A stretch of 64,000 bases of DNA from assembly GCA_902728285.1 (NCBI GenBank), contig CACVBU010000083.1, positions 434,001 to 498,000 of the forward strand. Reading direction: 5' to 3'. Origin of the DNA: Clytia hemisphaerica. Its lineage: Eukaryota; Cnidaria; Hydrozoa; Leptothecata; Clytiidae. This document shows positions 11,191 through 23,100 of this stretch, piece by piece. Made by a program: the position numbers and the translations under genes. The notes under the pieces were generated by a model. It was not told the DNA's origin and made no database searches. It saw only the letters and a list, made by a program, of their open reading frames with translations. Position 1 is the first letter of the stretch. Every line of letters starts with the position of its first letter.

Positions 11191-14100
11191 ATGGACACTA
11201 GGCGAAACACAGGAAGAAAGTCGAAAGGAAGGTATTCAAAGGCTAATTTTCTTTTTGTTTAAATTCTGTACACTATTTAGCTGTTTTTGTGACTAGAGTG
11301 AAACCCTCAATAATTTCCGTTTGGCTTCAATAAACGAAAACATGAAAGTTTAGGCTTCACGCCATCTTTTACCGAACAAATTATCTCTTGCAATTATTTT
11401 GTTTTCGGGTTGTTTGCACGTTTTTTATAAGAACATCCAGAATTTTTGATTTTGATCTTGACTTTTGATATACAAGGCCTACGTATCTTAATGAACTCCT
11501 TCATTCCTAGGGTTGGAGAATCGAATGGTTGCAAACACAACATAACCGAAACTGCTGTATCCGAGACAGCCAAAAGAAAACAAAAAAACCATAGCAACAA
11601 GAACCTCAACAACAACAACAACATTCACCAACAGCATAGTAACAGGGAAAAAGATGGCGGAACAAATTCACAAAAATGTTTATCACGTGATATTAAAAGA
11701 ACTTCGATAACACCAGAGACTCGTTACAGTGAATACCGATATCGAGAATCGAAAAAGATTTTGGCGCAAAGAGATCGATCATTGAACACTAAATTCAAGA
11801 CATTAAAGCAAACTAAAAAGACTTCACAGATCGATAACTTAAAATGTATAAACTCATCAACCGATAAAATTATCCCATTAAACGCATCTTCTGGAACCGA
11901 CGATATTGAGTCCCATAACTTGGGAGATGTTGACAAAAATGACATTTATCAATCCAATGTGAAACTTATAGCCGGGCAGACTTATTTGAAAAGGCTTGAA
12001 AATTCACAAAACCTCAGTGATAATGATGTCACGGGCGGGCCGCTACGGCTCAATAAGTAACTCCCGACAATTATCCTCAACAGCAATATTTATATTTGTC
12101 CCCGGATTAGTTCAGGATCCCAAGCTATTATTGGAAGAGAACCGGTTAGGTATTATAGAATTCAAAGCACGAGTAGTAGCAAGGTTTAAGTTTGATGCAT
12201 CAATTCTTCAATAAAATAAATAACCATAAAATCTACGTAGTAAAGTCTCTGTAATTAAATCAGTCCATAGTCCGTGTCTGCCATTTAACATTTACCCTCC
12301 GCTGTTGGCTCAGCGGAGACTCTGCTTCATTTTGTCTCAGTCCAGCCATTTAACATTTACCCTCCGCTGTTGGCTCAGCGGAGACTCTGCTTCATTTCGT
12401 CTCAGTCCAGCCATTTAACATTTACCCTCCGCTGTTGGCTCAGCGGAGACTCTGCTTCATTTCGTCAGTACCATTTAACATTTACCCTCCGCAGTTGGCT
12501 CTGCGGAGACTCTGCTTCATTTCGTCAGTACCATTTAACATTTACCCTCCGCAGTTGGCTCTGCGGAGACTCTGCTTCATTTCGTCAGTACCATTTAACA
12601 TTTACCCTCCGCAGTTGGCTCTGCGGAGTCTCTGCTTCATTTAATTCGTCACGCCTCATAAGCGTCAGTTTACATGTATACTTGGGTGTCAAACAATAAA
12701 TCTCCCCAAACAGGGAGAACCCACCCCGATCAGAGGCAGTTTGAAAGACCCCGTTCGTTTGTCTGTTTTCGTATTTCGTTTGAAAATGCACAATATGTGC
12801 ATAGTGGCTTTCCACAGTTCATCACGTGACAACACCTCCGCCAACGTGAAGTTTGGTCCCCAAACTCTCAAAAGTACTTTCATTATGGTCGGTCACACTC
12901 TTGTTCTGCGGCTATCTCTGTCGTGGGCACAAGTCGAACACTCCCAACGAATGCTTCAGAGACAGATTGGATAGGAGCTCGCGACATTGCATCTGCATCA
13001 CTGTTCTTCGCTCCCCTCTTGTAGCGGATCTCGAAAGAATACTGCTGTAGCAGAACAGCCCATCTGGACAAGCTTCCACTCGAATCGCGGAATCGCAACG
13101 CATGAGTCAGGGGTTGATGATCCGTAAATATGGTGAAGAAACGTCCTTCGAGATATTGACTGCAATCCCTCACTGCATACACCAAACTCAGCAGCTCTTT
13201 CTCCGAGATCGTGTATCGTATCTCTGCGTTTCTCAAAACCCTACCTCCGTATCTGATTGGATGTGGTTTATAATCACCCCAAGTCTGTGACAGCACGTAC
13301 CCAAAAGCCAACCCAGAAGCGTCTGTGTTGAGGATGAACTCTTTGTTGAAATCCGGGAACTCCAACAAGGGCGGGTTTATCAATTTTTCAATTAGGGTTT
13401 GCCAGGCTTTGTCTTGCTCTTCTCCCCACTGAAACTTTGGGATGCACTTGTAAAGAGGTTTGGCGATCTTCGAGTACCCAGGAACAAAGCAACGATAATA
13501 GTCCGTCAGCCCTAGGAATGACTGGACTTCTTTGGTCGTTTTTGGCTTCTTGGCGTCCAAAAGCTTCCTGACGTTATCGACCTTTGGCTTGATCCCTTCC
13601 GCTGACACTTCATGACCCAAGAAGTTGAGGACTGGAACACAAAAGTGACACTTCTTTCGCTTCGTTTTCAATCTGGCGTCCCGCAATCGTTTGAATACGG
13701 TCTGGATATGCTCTAGGTGCTCCTCGAAGGTGTCACTGTAAATGATAATATCATCAGTGAAGATCGAAACAAGATCCCAAAGTTCATTTCGGAACACGTC
13801 TTCCAATGCTGGTGGATCTTCGTCGAAGGAATACATCATGTTTCTCAGCCCCTACAAGGTTAAATGGGTAAACTTCTTCTTAAAAAAAGTAACCCCAAGT
13901 CCGTAGGTAATCAACAAAACGCTAGGTAAGTACTTGGAACAAGTACAAGTTAGCTAAACGTTGACAGCTGAGTGTAAACTTGTTAGAGGACTTGTTTTTT
14001 GTACTCCCTCAGCTCCAATGATGTAGATATTGCTTGAATTTCACCAACGAGATCTTTCTGCTTCTTCTCCAAGTACCTCAGCCTTCGAATTTTCCTTTCC

Positions 14101-17100
14101 GTCGTTCGAAGTTCTCTTTCTTGCCTTGTGATTTCCCTGGCTAGCTTCGTCTCCTTTTTCCCTTTGGGCAATTCTTCCTTAGGTTATGCTCCAACAGCTC
14201 CTTCAAGGTTATCTTCTCAGCCGAAAAAAAATCTCATAAACTTTTTGATGATTTCAAAACCATTATCAAAACTCCTGAGCCAGAGAAAAGCTTAATGGGT
14301 TTATAATGGTTGTTCGATCAACCAAGACAAACATCAATCAACTACATTCAACAATGTTTGATCAACCGAATTTTTCTTGAAATGTTTCAAAATGTTTGTT
14401 CAACCGTGCAAACATTATATAGGTTTTACAGCTACTTGCAAGCCATTCAAGTGATCAAACAAACAGTTCGGTCTTAAACAATTCAACCAAAACTTCGTTC
14501 CTCTCCTTCAGCATGAATTTCTGTACGTCTTTTGAATGTATTTCTAACTTTTGCTAAAATTGACACCACTTTAATCAACTTTCATATGAAATGTCAATAA
14601 TAACCACATCCACTTTTAAATACACAATTTCATTCATAATAATTCAACGTCAAATGTCAGTAATAACCACATCCATTTTAAATGCACAATTCCATACGTA
14701 ATAATCAATGTCAATAATGTTCAAGTTCAATTTCAATACGGTAAAACTCAATGGTAATGCAAATCAAACCAATGTCACTATTCGATGCTTTCCTGAACAA
14801 TCCCGGTTGTAGCCCCCATCTGTCACGGGCGGGCCGCTACGGCTCAATAAGTAACTCCCGACAATTATCCTCAACAGCAATATTTATATTTGTCCCCGGA
14901 TTAGTTCAGGATCCCAAGCTATTATTGGAAGAGAACCGGTTAGGTATTATAGAATTCAAAGCACGAGTAGTAGCAAGGTTTAAGTTTGATGCATCAATTC
15001 TTCAATAAAATAAATAACCATAAAATCTACGTAGTAAAGTCTCTGTAATTAAATCAGTCCATAGTCCGTGTCTGCCATTTAACATTTACCCTCCGCTGTT
15101 GGCTCAGCGGAGACTCTGCTTCATTTTGTCTCAGTCCAGCCATTTAACATTTACCCTCCGCTGTTGGCTCAGCGGAGACTCTGCTTCATTTCGTCTCAGT
15201 CCAGCCATTTAACATTTACCCTCCGCTGTTGGCTCAGCGGAGACTCTGCTTCATTTCGTCAGTACCATTTAACATTTACCCTCCGCAGTTGGCTCTGCGG
15301 AGACTCTGCTTCATTTCGTCAGTACCATTTAACATTTACCCTCCGCAGTTGGCTCTGCGGAGACTCTGCTTCATTTCGTCAGTACCATTTAACATTTACC
15401 CTCCGCAGTTGGCTCTGCGGAGTCTCTGCTTCATTTAATTCGTCACGCCTCATAAGCGTCAGTTTACATGTATACTTGGGTGTCAAACAATAAATCTCCC
15501 CAAACAGGGAGAACCCACCCCGATCAGAGGCAGTTTGAAAGACCCCGTTCGTTTGTCTGTTTTCGTATTTCGTTTGAAAATGCACAATATGTGCATAGTG
15601 GCTTTCCACAGTTCATCACGTGACAATGATACTGTTGCCAGAACTTCGACTTTTGACCTTAATAACAATAATAACGATGGACGAACTAGAATTATATCAA
15701 ATGACATTCGAAAATCCGTTCTACATCGAATCAGCGAAATTAGTGTGAACGAGGATTCAGAATGTATAAATAAAAATCAATTATCGTGTCAACAAAGTCC
15801 ATCTAGACAAGCGTGGAAAGAGACTGAAACAGACCAATCAGACAATGTTATTGACAACCTAAACCAATCAGAATGCACAAATGACAATCTAAACCAATCA
15901 GAATGCACTATTGATGAGATGGATGATTTGATTGGCGGGGATATTGATGAGACGAACCAATCAGAATATAGCATTCATTCAACTCATGATTTGATTGGTG
16001 CAAATAGTGATGATGAATTTGATACTGATGTCGAAGAGGATTTCCCTGGTGATTATTATGCTTTTAAAGTTTATTAGGGCCATAGTTTCTACCCCCTTGG
16101 GGCTTGGATTTTGATGAGACGTGCACAAGAGGGTGCTGGAAGTTTCCAAGGGTGTTGCCAGTTAAAGGGGGGTCTTCATAAAATTAAGTACAAAAATTAT
16201 ACATTTCTTTTGGAGAAAAAGATTGCCTACGCGCTATACAATCTTCTATAGCATTTCCGAAGGTGAACTGAACCTTCAAATGTATTTCCTAAGGGGGCCT
16301 ACCACTTACGGGTCTTCCTACCTAAGGGGGGGGTCTTGACCCCTCTAGAAACTATGTATTTTTGGATTATTTAAATGGAATTTAGCCTGTTTTCTTGTAG
16401 AACTTCACTGGTGTTTTTACGTGATTGAAGTTTGATCTATTTAGCTTATTTAAAGAAATATTCATTTTCCTAGAGGTTGAAGAAGAACCTTTAGATTCTT
16501 ACGGGCGAACCGTATATCGTGAAGAATGCTTACGTCAGCAAATTATACCTATTACGTCATTTATCAAGCAATTACCTGAAGAAAAAATGACATTGAAATT
16601 TCGAGGATTTAATGAAAAAGCTTCAAATGCACTCTCATCAGCTCTTTCGGTAAGAAAAAATCCTCACTTATATCTCTTATCAAAACTGTAAAAGAACATA
16701 ACGTTTTGAAGGCAAAAATGTTAAGAACGAGTTTAAAGAACATTTTAAGGCTTTATGGACTGTAAAACACATAATTTTTTATATTAGGAAAATTGCAAAA
16801 GAAAAAACTCAATCAAAAACATTTAAACATTTAAGAAAATCTGAAGAATTCAAATGTTTAGGTCTTTCGACTGACTAAAATGGGCAAATTAGTTTGAGTC
16901 GCGTTCGAAATCGTATGGATTGTATGTTTAATTATCAATTTATGACACCTATCTACTTATATAGGCGAACAGTCGAATCGAGATATGCGATTTATCCAAC
17001 AACAATATGGGATACACAGCTGGCCTAAGTTTGGTTGAAATGTTGAAAGAAAATACTTTTATCACACATCTTGTACGCTATCGTCACCGTCGTGCGACTT

Positions 17101-20100
17101 TATTATCCACCGTTTTTGACGACATTTGACTTTATCGTACATTTTCAGTAGTTTAGATAATTCGCTCCATGATTCGAACGTACTTTCTTGCCCCTTTCGC
17201 TCACAAACCTTTATAAACGAATCGTTGTGTTGTGAGTTTTAGGGTAGGCATTATATATACAATTGCCGATTTTGAAGGTGAATAGGATTTTCATCAAGTA
17301 GTAGAGTGTCGTTTATGAGAGTTTCTTGTTGACGATGACATTCAATATTATCGAATAATGGAGCTTATCGAATGAATGTCGAATTACATATAAAATGTGT
17401 TTTCAGCTGGCTGCCCTTAAGGGGAATGGGGATAGCTTTTTGATCATTTGTCAAACTGTGTGATGTGGCTTCGGAATTTTTCATTTTTCATTTTCTTTTT
17501 TCAGGATTTATCAGAAAATCAACTTGGTAATGCAGTTGGAATCAAACTTGGAGAAATGTTGCTCACAAACATATACATGAAAACACTCATTTTGAAAGGT
17601 ATTTTAGGTGATTTTTTGGAATGAAAAAAAAAGAGAATTTAACGTTAACTAGAGAAAACAGGCATACTATGGATACCCTTATGTTTTCTGTCTGCAAGAC
17701 CATTATAGTGACTCATACCAACACGAAATATAAGTAGACTTTACTAATGGAAAAAATGGTTTTAATAAAGTCTTTTCCAAAAAAATGACAGACCGCTTCA
17801 AGTAAGCATATATTTACAGGGGGGGTCGAGCAGTTAGTACATGACACCCATGATACTTAGTACGGTGGTGGTCCATTCTCAAAATTGGAAAAAATTCAGT
17901 GTAAAAATAGGTGGTTATGCTTAGTGATTAACAGCAAACTTAGTGTACAACATACAATACAGTATTCCTCCAAGAGTGATGTATTAAAATGTGCGACCTG
18001 TGGAACAGACTACCGTTTTTCCATTAGACTACTTATATTCATGTTGGTAAAAGTCACTTTAATTAGTCACTTTTTTAGAAATCTTAGTGTTAATTTAAAG
18101 CCGATCTGTGAAGTTGTTGTCAGGGGTGTTGTAGTTCTTTTAACTACCTTTACCCATTGAGGATTTTAATTAGTTTACTTAAGTTTCTGTACCCAGCCTA
18201 CTGAACTTGTGGAATTTCTGATTAAAATTTAAATATGTAAGATGGAAAAGACATGGAGATCCCGGGGGGGGGGGGGTACTACCCTTGACGACTGACGGGG
18301 GTGTTCCGCTGAGGTTCGAAAAATGGACCCTACGTGGGACTCGAAATTTGCGAAAAAAGTGACCCTGAATGGGACTGAAATTCCAAAATTTTCTCAAATT
18401 TTCTACTTTTTCCCCAAATTTTCCAAAAATAGGCACCCTACGAGGGACTGATTTTTCTATTTTGCTGTTTTTGTGACCCTACCTGGGACTCGTGGAGGTT
18501 AAAAAAGGTACCCTGACCAGCGGAGCATCCCCGTAACCCATCTTGCCCTAGTACCCCCCCCCCCAGATGGAGATAGTAAGAGATTTAATTTAATTTTAAG
18601 AAAGGATTAAGAGGATTTTAGAAGAATATTAATTTTAATTTATTAGTGGTTGAGAAGAAGCATGGATTTTATGGGAGATTTATTTAATAAAAGAAAAGAA
18701 AGGTATGTATATTATACATATATATGGTTTGTAATATTAACTTAATTGGTTAAAATGTTTACTATAACGTAAGGGAGTGGTCAGAAAGTATCTACTAGGG
18801 GGGGGGGGGTGGAGGATTCTTTCTTCTAGGGGGGGGGGTTCCAAAATTTTTTCGAGGGTTTAGGGGGGGGGTTTCAAATTTTTTTTGAGGGTTTAGGGGG
18901 GGGGTTCCAAATCTTTTGGGCAACTCAAGAGAAAATGTAGGAAGTCTAATTTCATAGTTTTACGTTTCAAGATTTCAGAATTTATTTTATTTCATATATG
19001 TACATGTCATACTAACATTATTTGGGCATCATCGCCTTGCCCTTTTGGTTTGTAGCATTGAGCTAAATGAGGGAAGTAGATTAGTGGCTTTCACAGCTTA
19101 TCAGAGTGGTTTGAAAAAGTACTTTTTAGAAAGAAATTTGTCAAAACAAAGTGTCTTTTAGCTAAAATGGTGGTCAAAAACATCGACATTTTCTCCCGTC
19201 TGCGCAAACCATGGTTGTGCCTCCTTAGTCTCTACTAATATCTTATAAATTATATACACAGAGCTTTGACAGACCCTTGAAAACCTGAAAATATAGGTTT
19301 ATAGGGAAATTTCAAACTCAGAGAATTTTATTTTTCAGACTCCTTTTAACAACAGAATAGCTTGTATTTTAGGTTCTCGAGTACCTGATCTTCAAAATTT
19401 TCTCCCTTCGGGGCCAACCATGATGGCCCCTCAGGATATTTTGAGTAATTGAGTAATGCTCTGTAATTAGGGAGATTATGTATCCGGGAAATAAGCCGTC
19501 ATTTTCTCCAAACTTTGGGAACTCAGAGAAAATAACTCGTTGATTCTTATTTTAACCCTGGACTATTCCTAGGAGATCTACCATTTTGATGACGTTTACA
19601 CCCACGGGTTTTTTTCTTTTTTTACTTCAGAGAAATTCCGTCGTAACCATGGAAATCGACGGAAAAAATCCCGTGGTGTAAACGTCAATCAAAATGGTAG
19701 ATCTCCTAAAGGACTATACTCACTTTACAGGGCTAAACTATCTCCCTTACCTAATTTTGACATAAAAAACTGTCATACAAACAAATAATACTTTGTACCG
19801 CATCTGTATGAATTCTTTTTTTGCGTAAAATTTTCTAGTGGGGGGGGTGCGAAAAATATTGGGCCTTATGAGGGGGGTTCGAAATTTTTTTCCAGGCTAG
19901 GGGAGGGGTGCGAAAGTTTTTGGGGATTTTTCAAATATCCCACTCCCCCCAGTAACATTTCTGACCACTCCCTAATAAAGTAATCTGAAAATGCATATGA
20001 AGGTGCATATAAAAATAAAGAATAACTTTTATGAGTTAATCAAGATTATGTAGAAAGGAATAAATATTTTGTATAAGATAAAACAATAAATTTTTTGTAT

Positions 20101-23100
20101 ATGATTATAAATACAAGAAAAGGAAAAATAAAAGGAGAATAAAAGAGAGTGTATGAGATAAGAAGAAAAAGATATATATGAAGTTAATCTTTCAAATAAT
20201 GTTGGCTTTTCAGGGTTTTGTCTAGTCATAAAGTTATTTATATTTAGAGGATGGTGGAGAACTCCACCACTTTTGGTTAGCCAGTGTTAATTTAAAGCCA
20301 TCACATGTTGTACAATGTATGTTACATTCTTACAGGTAATAAATTCACCAACCCGGTAGCCAGAATATTTGCTGAGGTTTTCAAAACAAATGATACACTG
20401 GTCGAACTTGATTTGAGTTATAATGAATTTCATGAGAATGGTTCACTTTACTTGGGTGCTGGACTGGTAAGTTATTTTTCTCTTATTTTACAGACTAGAT
20501 ACTACCCATGATATGCACCATTGCAATGTCTTCCACGGACCCAACAGCTGATTGGTTGAAAGTGACGTATTGTATTGACTAATTTTACCAATCAGCTGTT
20601 GGGTCCGGTAATGTCAGAAGACATTGCGATGATACATATCATGGATAATTTCTAGTTTGTAAAATAAGAGAAAGTTTTTCATGTTTGTTAAGTTGCGTGT
20701 TTTCCGCCATTATGGAAGCAAACGTTCGATTTGCGTATGGGATCGCCTCTACATATTCGAACGTTTGCTTCCATGATGGCTGATAAAGTTACGTAACTTA
20801 ACAATACATGTAAAAGCTCTAGATATTATGTTGCTGTTTTTGACCCCATTTTCCGGCCCAAAGCTGAGGGGTCCGTTTAATATTTTGTAGCCATTTTAAT
20901 TTCTGTATTGGGAAGATTTCGGAGAAGAAAAAAAAACAGCTTAACATTAAAGTTATAGTTTGATCAATTATTTTCCTGAACTAACATGATATGAGATAAA
21001 TTTATTTATACTAGCAGGCACGACTCACAGAGTACGATTGTTAAAGTATTTCCTTTTATTCTCCATATATCAGATTGAGTAATCCCCTTTCTCTATTCAG
21101 GCACTAAACGAAAGTATAGAAGTTTTGAGCTTGAAGTGGAATTCCATTCGTGGTAAAGGGGGTGTCGCAATTGCGGCCGCCCTCAGTGTAAGTGAATTTG
21201 ATTCAAATGATAATTTATTGTCTTAAATAGCAGACCTCTACACTCTCTACAAAACCGCAGATAATCCAATCTTTAGAAGGGCCACGAATTCGTTAGAGGA
21301 TACCATAAGGGATTCTAAGTATTGTGATCCAAGCTATAGGGATTTATTTTTCCAGGATTCTATAAAAATGGACCCTGATTGGGGTGACATTCAGTGAACA
21401 TTTTATTTGTATTTGATTCTTCTCTTGTTTTATCCTAAGGAATATATCCGATGTTTCTTTCTAGAAAAATTCAACATTGAGGAAACTCGATTTATCCTGG
21501 AACGGCTTGGCTTTCATTGGTTGTTTGGCGATAGGGCGCCATTTGAAGAAAAATTCAACACTTGAACACTTGGATATCAGGTAACAAATGATTTGCGTTC
21601 CCCACTAGTCTACACGATAGACAGCTCCAAGCTTTTACTCAGGTAAGTTATGGCATATCTCAAAAACCTGAAAATTACCATAATTTTTGAAGGCCATTAG
21701 CCGGCAGAAAATGAGGAAACCAATGATTTGCAACGAAGGATACCATGATGAAGTTTCGCTGTAGGGGTGTTACCTATTGTTACGCCCTTATTTCGCGAAG
21801 ACCGCAAAAACCAAGTGCTGCGTCAGCAAACTTGTTTTTTAATATCTCCAGTTGGTAAGGTAGAAACATGAATTGGACCCATGTTGAATATCATTTGGGG
21901 TCATTTGCAAAAAAAAAATTTTCGAATTTTCTATCGTCAGCAGAAACAGCAAATACGAATTTTGCAAAAAAGTGCTGATGTCAGCAAAATTCAAAATTTT
22001 TTTTTGCAATCCTTTAAATGATTCTAATTCAGTCCAAATTCATGTTTCTATCTTTGGCCCAAGGAGTTCTCAAAAAACAAGTTTTGCTGACGTCAGCTTT
22101 TTTTAGTTTTGCGGGTTTTCGCGAAATAAGGGCGTAAAAATTAGGTACACCCCTACAGCGAACTCATCATGGATCCTTCGTTGCAAACATTGGTAACTTT
22201 GATAGAGTTCGAATCAAGTTGCGATTAAGTGCTTTTAAAATGATATTCGTGAGTGGAATATTATCAAGTAAAAAAATTGAGAAAAAAAGGAAAATGAAAA
22301 TGAAAAATAAAGAGAAAAAATCAACTTTTTGTAAAATGTGGTATAATTACCATTTCACAGGAGTGATTTTCAATCTTAGGATCATCAGTGTCAAAAATTT
22401 CAAAATATAAATATTCATTCAATCAAAAGATTCAAAGAAAGTTTATTGCTGGTTGCTCTAAAATAGTAAAAACTGGAAAAAACACAAAAACAGCCTTTTG
22501 TCGATCACCGCATAAACTTTTTTTGATCTCTTTATTGAATAAATATTTTTAAAAATTTTTTCACATTGATGATGATCTAAGAAAGAGCATCCGTGAAAAT
22601 GGTAATACCACATTTCTACAAAAAGTTGATTTTTTTCTTCTTCATTTTTCATTTTCATTTTCCTTTTTTTTCTCAATTTTTTTACTTGATAATGTTCCAC
22701 TCACGAATATCTTTTTAACGAGCACAAAATCGCAACTTAATTCGAATTCTATCAAAAGTTACAGCCATTTTTTTCTCCAGCTGCAAATTATTTCGAGACA
22801 GACTTTAATTTTCAGGTTTTTGAGACATGCCATAACTTACCTGAGTAGGCTTTACTCTTAACATAGTAAGGGTTTTACGCTCGAAACGAAGGAAGATATG
22901 GCATGCCTTGTTCTCCACGTGTTGTTTTCACACTTTTGTAATTAATGTTGGTGCATTTTCTTATGTTGGAAATCATGACTTACGGCTAAATCTTCATGAT
23001 GCACAGAGACTTAAAGAATTTTTTGAGACTTTTCAATACTTTACCGTGGTTCGAACCTACATGTCTCCGATTATGAAACATGTAGTCTATTGCACTGGGC

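Larger units (their letters stand above)
12027..15625 (-). mobile_element. Gypsy-type LTR retrotransposon inserted in a coding exon
   Basis: The LTRs at 12027-12831 and 14821-15625 are 805 bp each. Their ends TGTCACG and CGTGACA are exact inverses. The flanking target duplication is ATGA (12023-12026 and 15626-15629). On the minus strand a likely primer binding site (TGGGGGCTACAACCGGGAT) starts two bases after the 5' LTR, and a purine-rich tract abuts the 3' LTR. The 1989-bp interior holds only a gag-like fragment and the C-terminal part of RT plus RNase H. Protease, most of RT and integrase are missing. The LTRs appear identical, so the element moved recently and must have used proteins supplied in trans. 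Confidence 0.95.

Noticed and set aside
12370-12699. Repetitive open frame of about 109 residues in the LTR, repeated at 15164-15493
   Set aside because: It is produced by the 60-bp (multiple of three) hairpin array. No homology, and identical in both LTRs.
22219-22700. Lys-rich short frames on both strands
   Set aside because: They are the two arms of the nested palindrome at 21634-22850, not genes.
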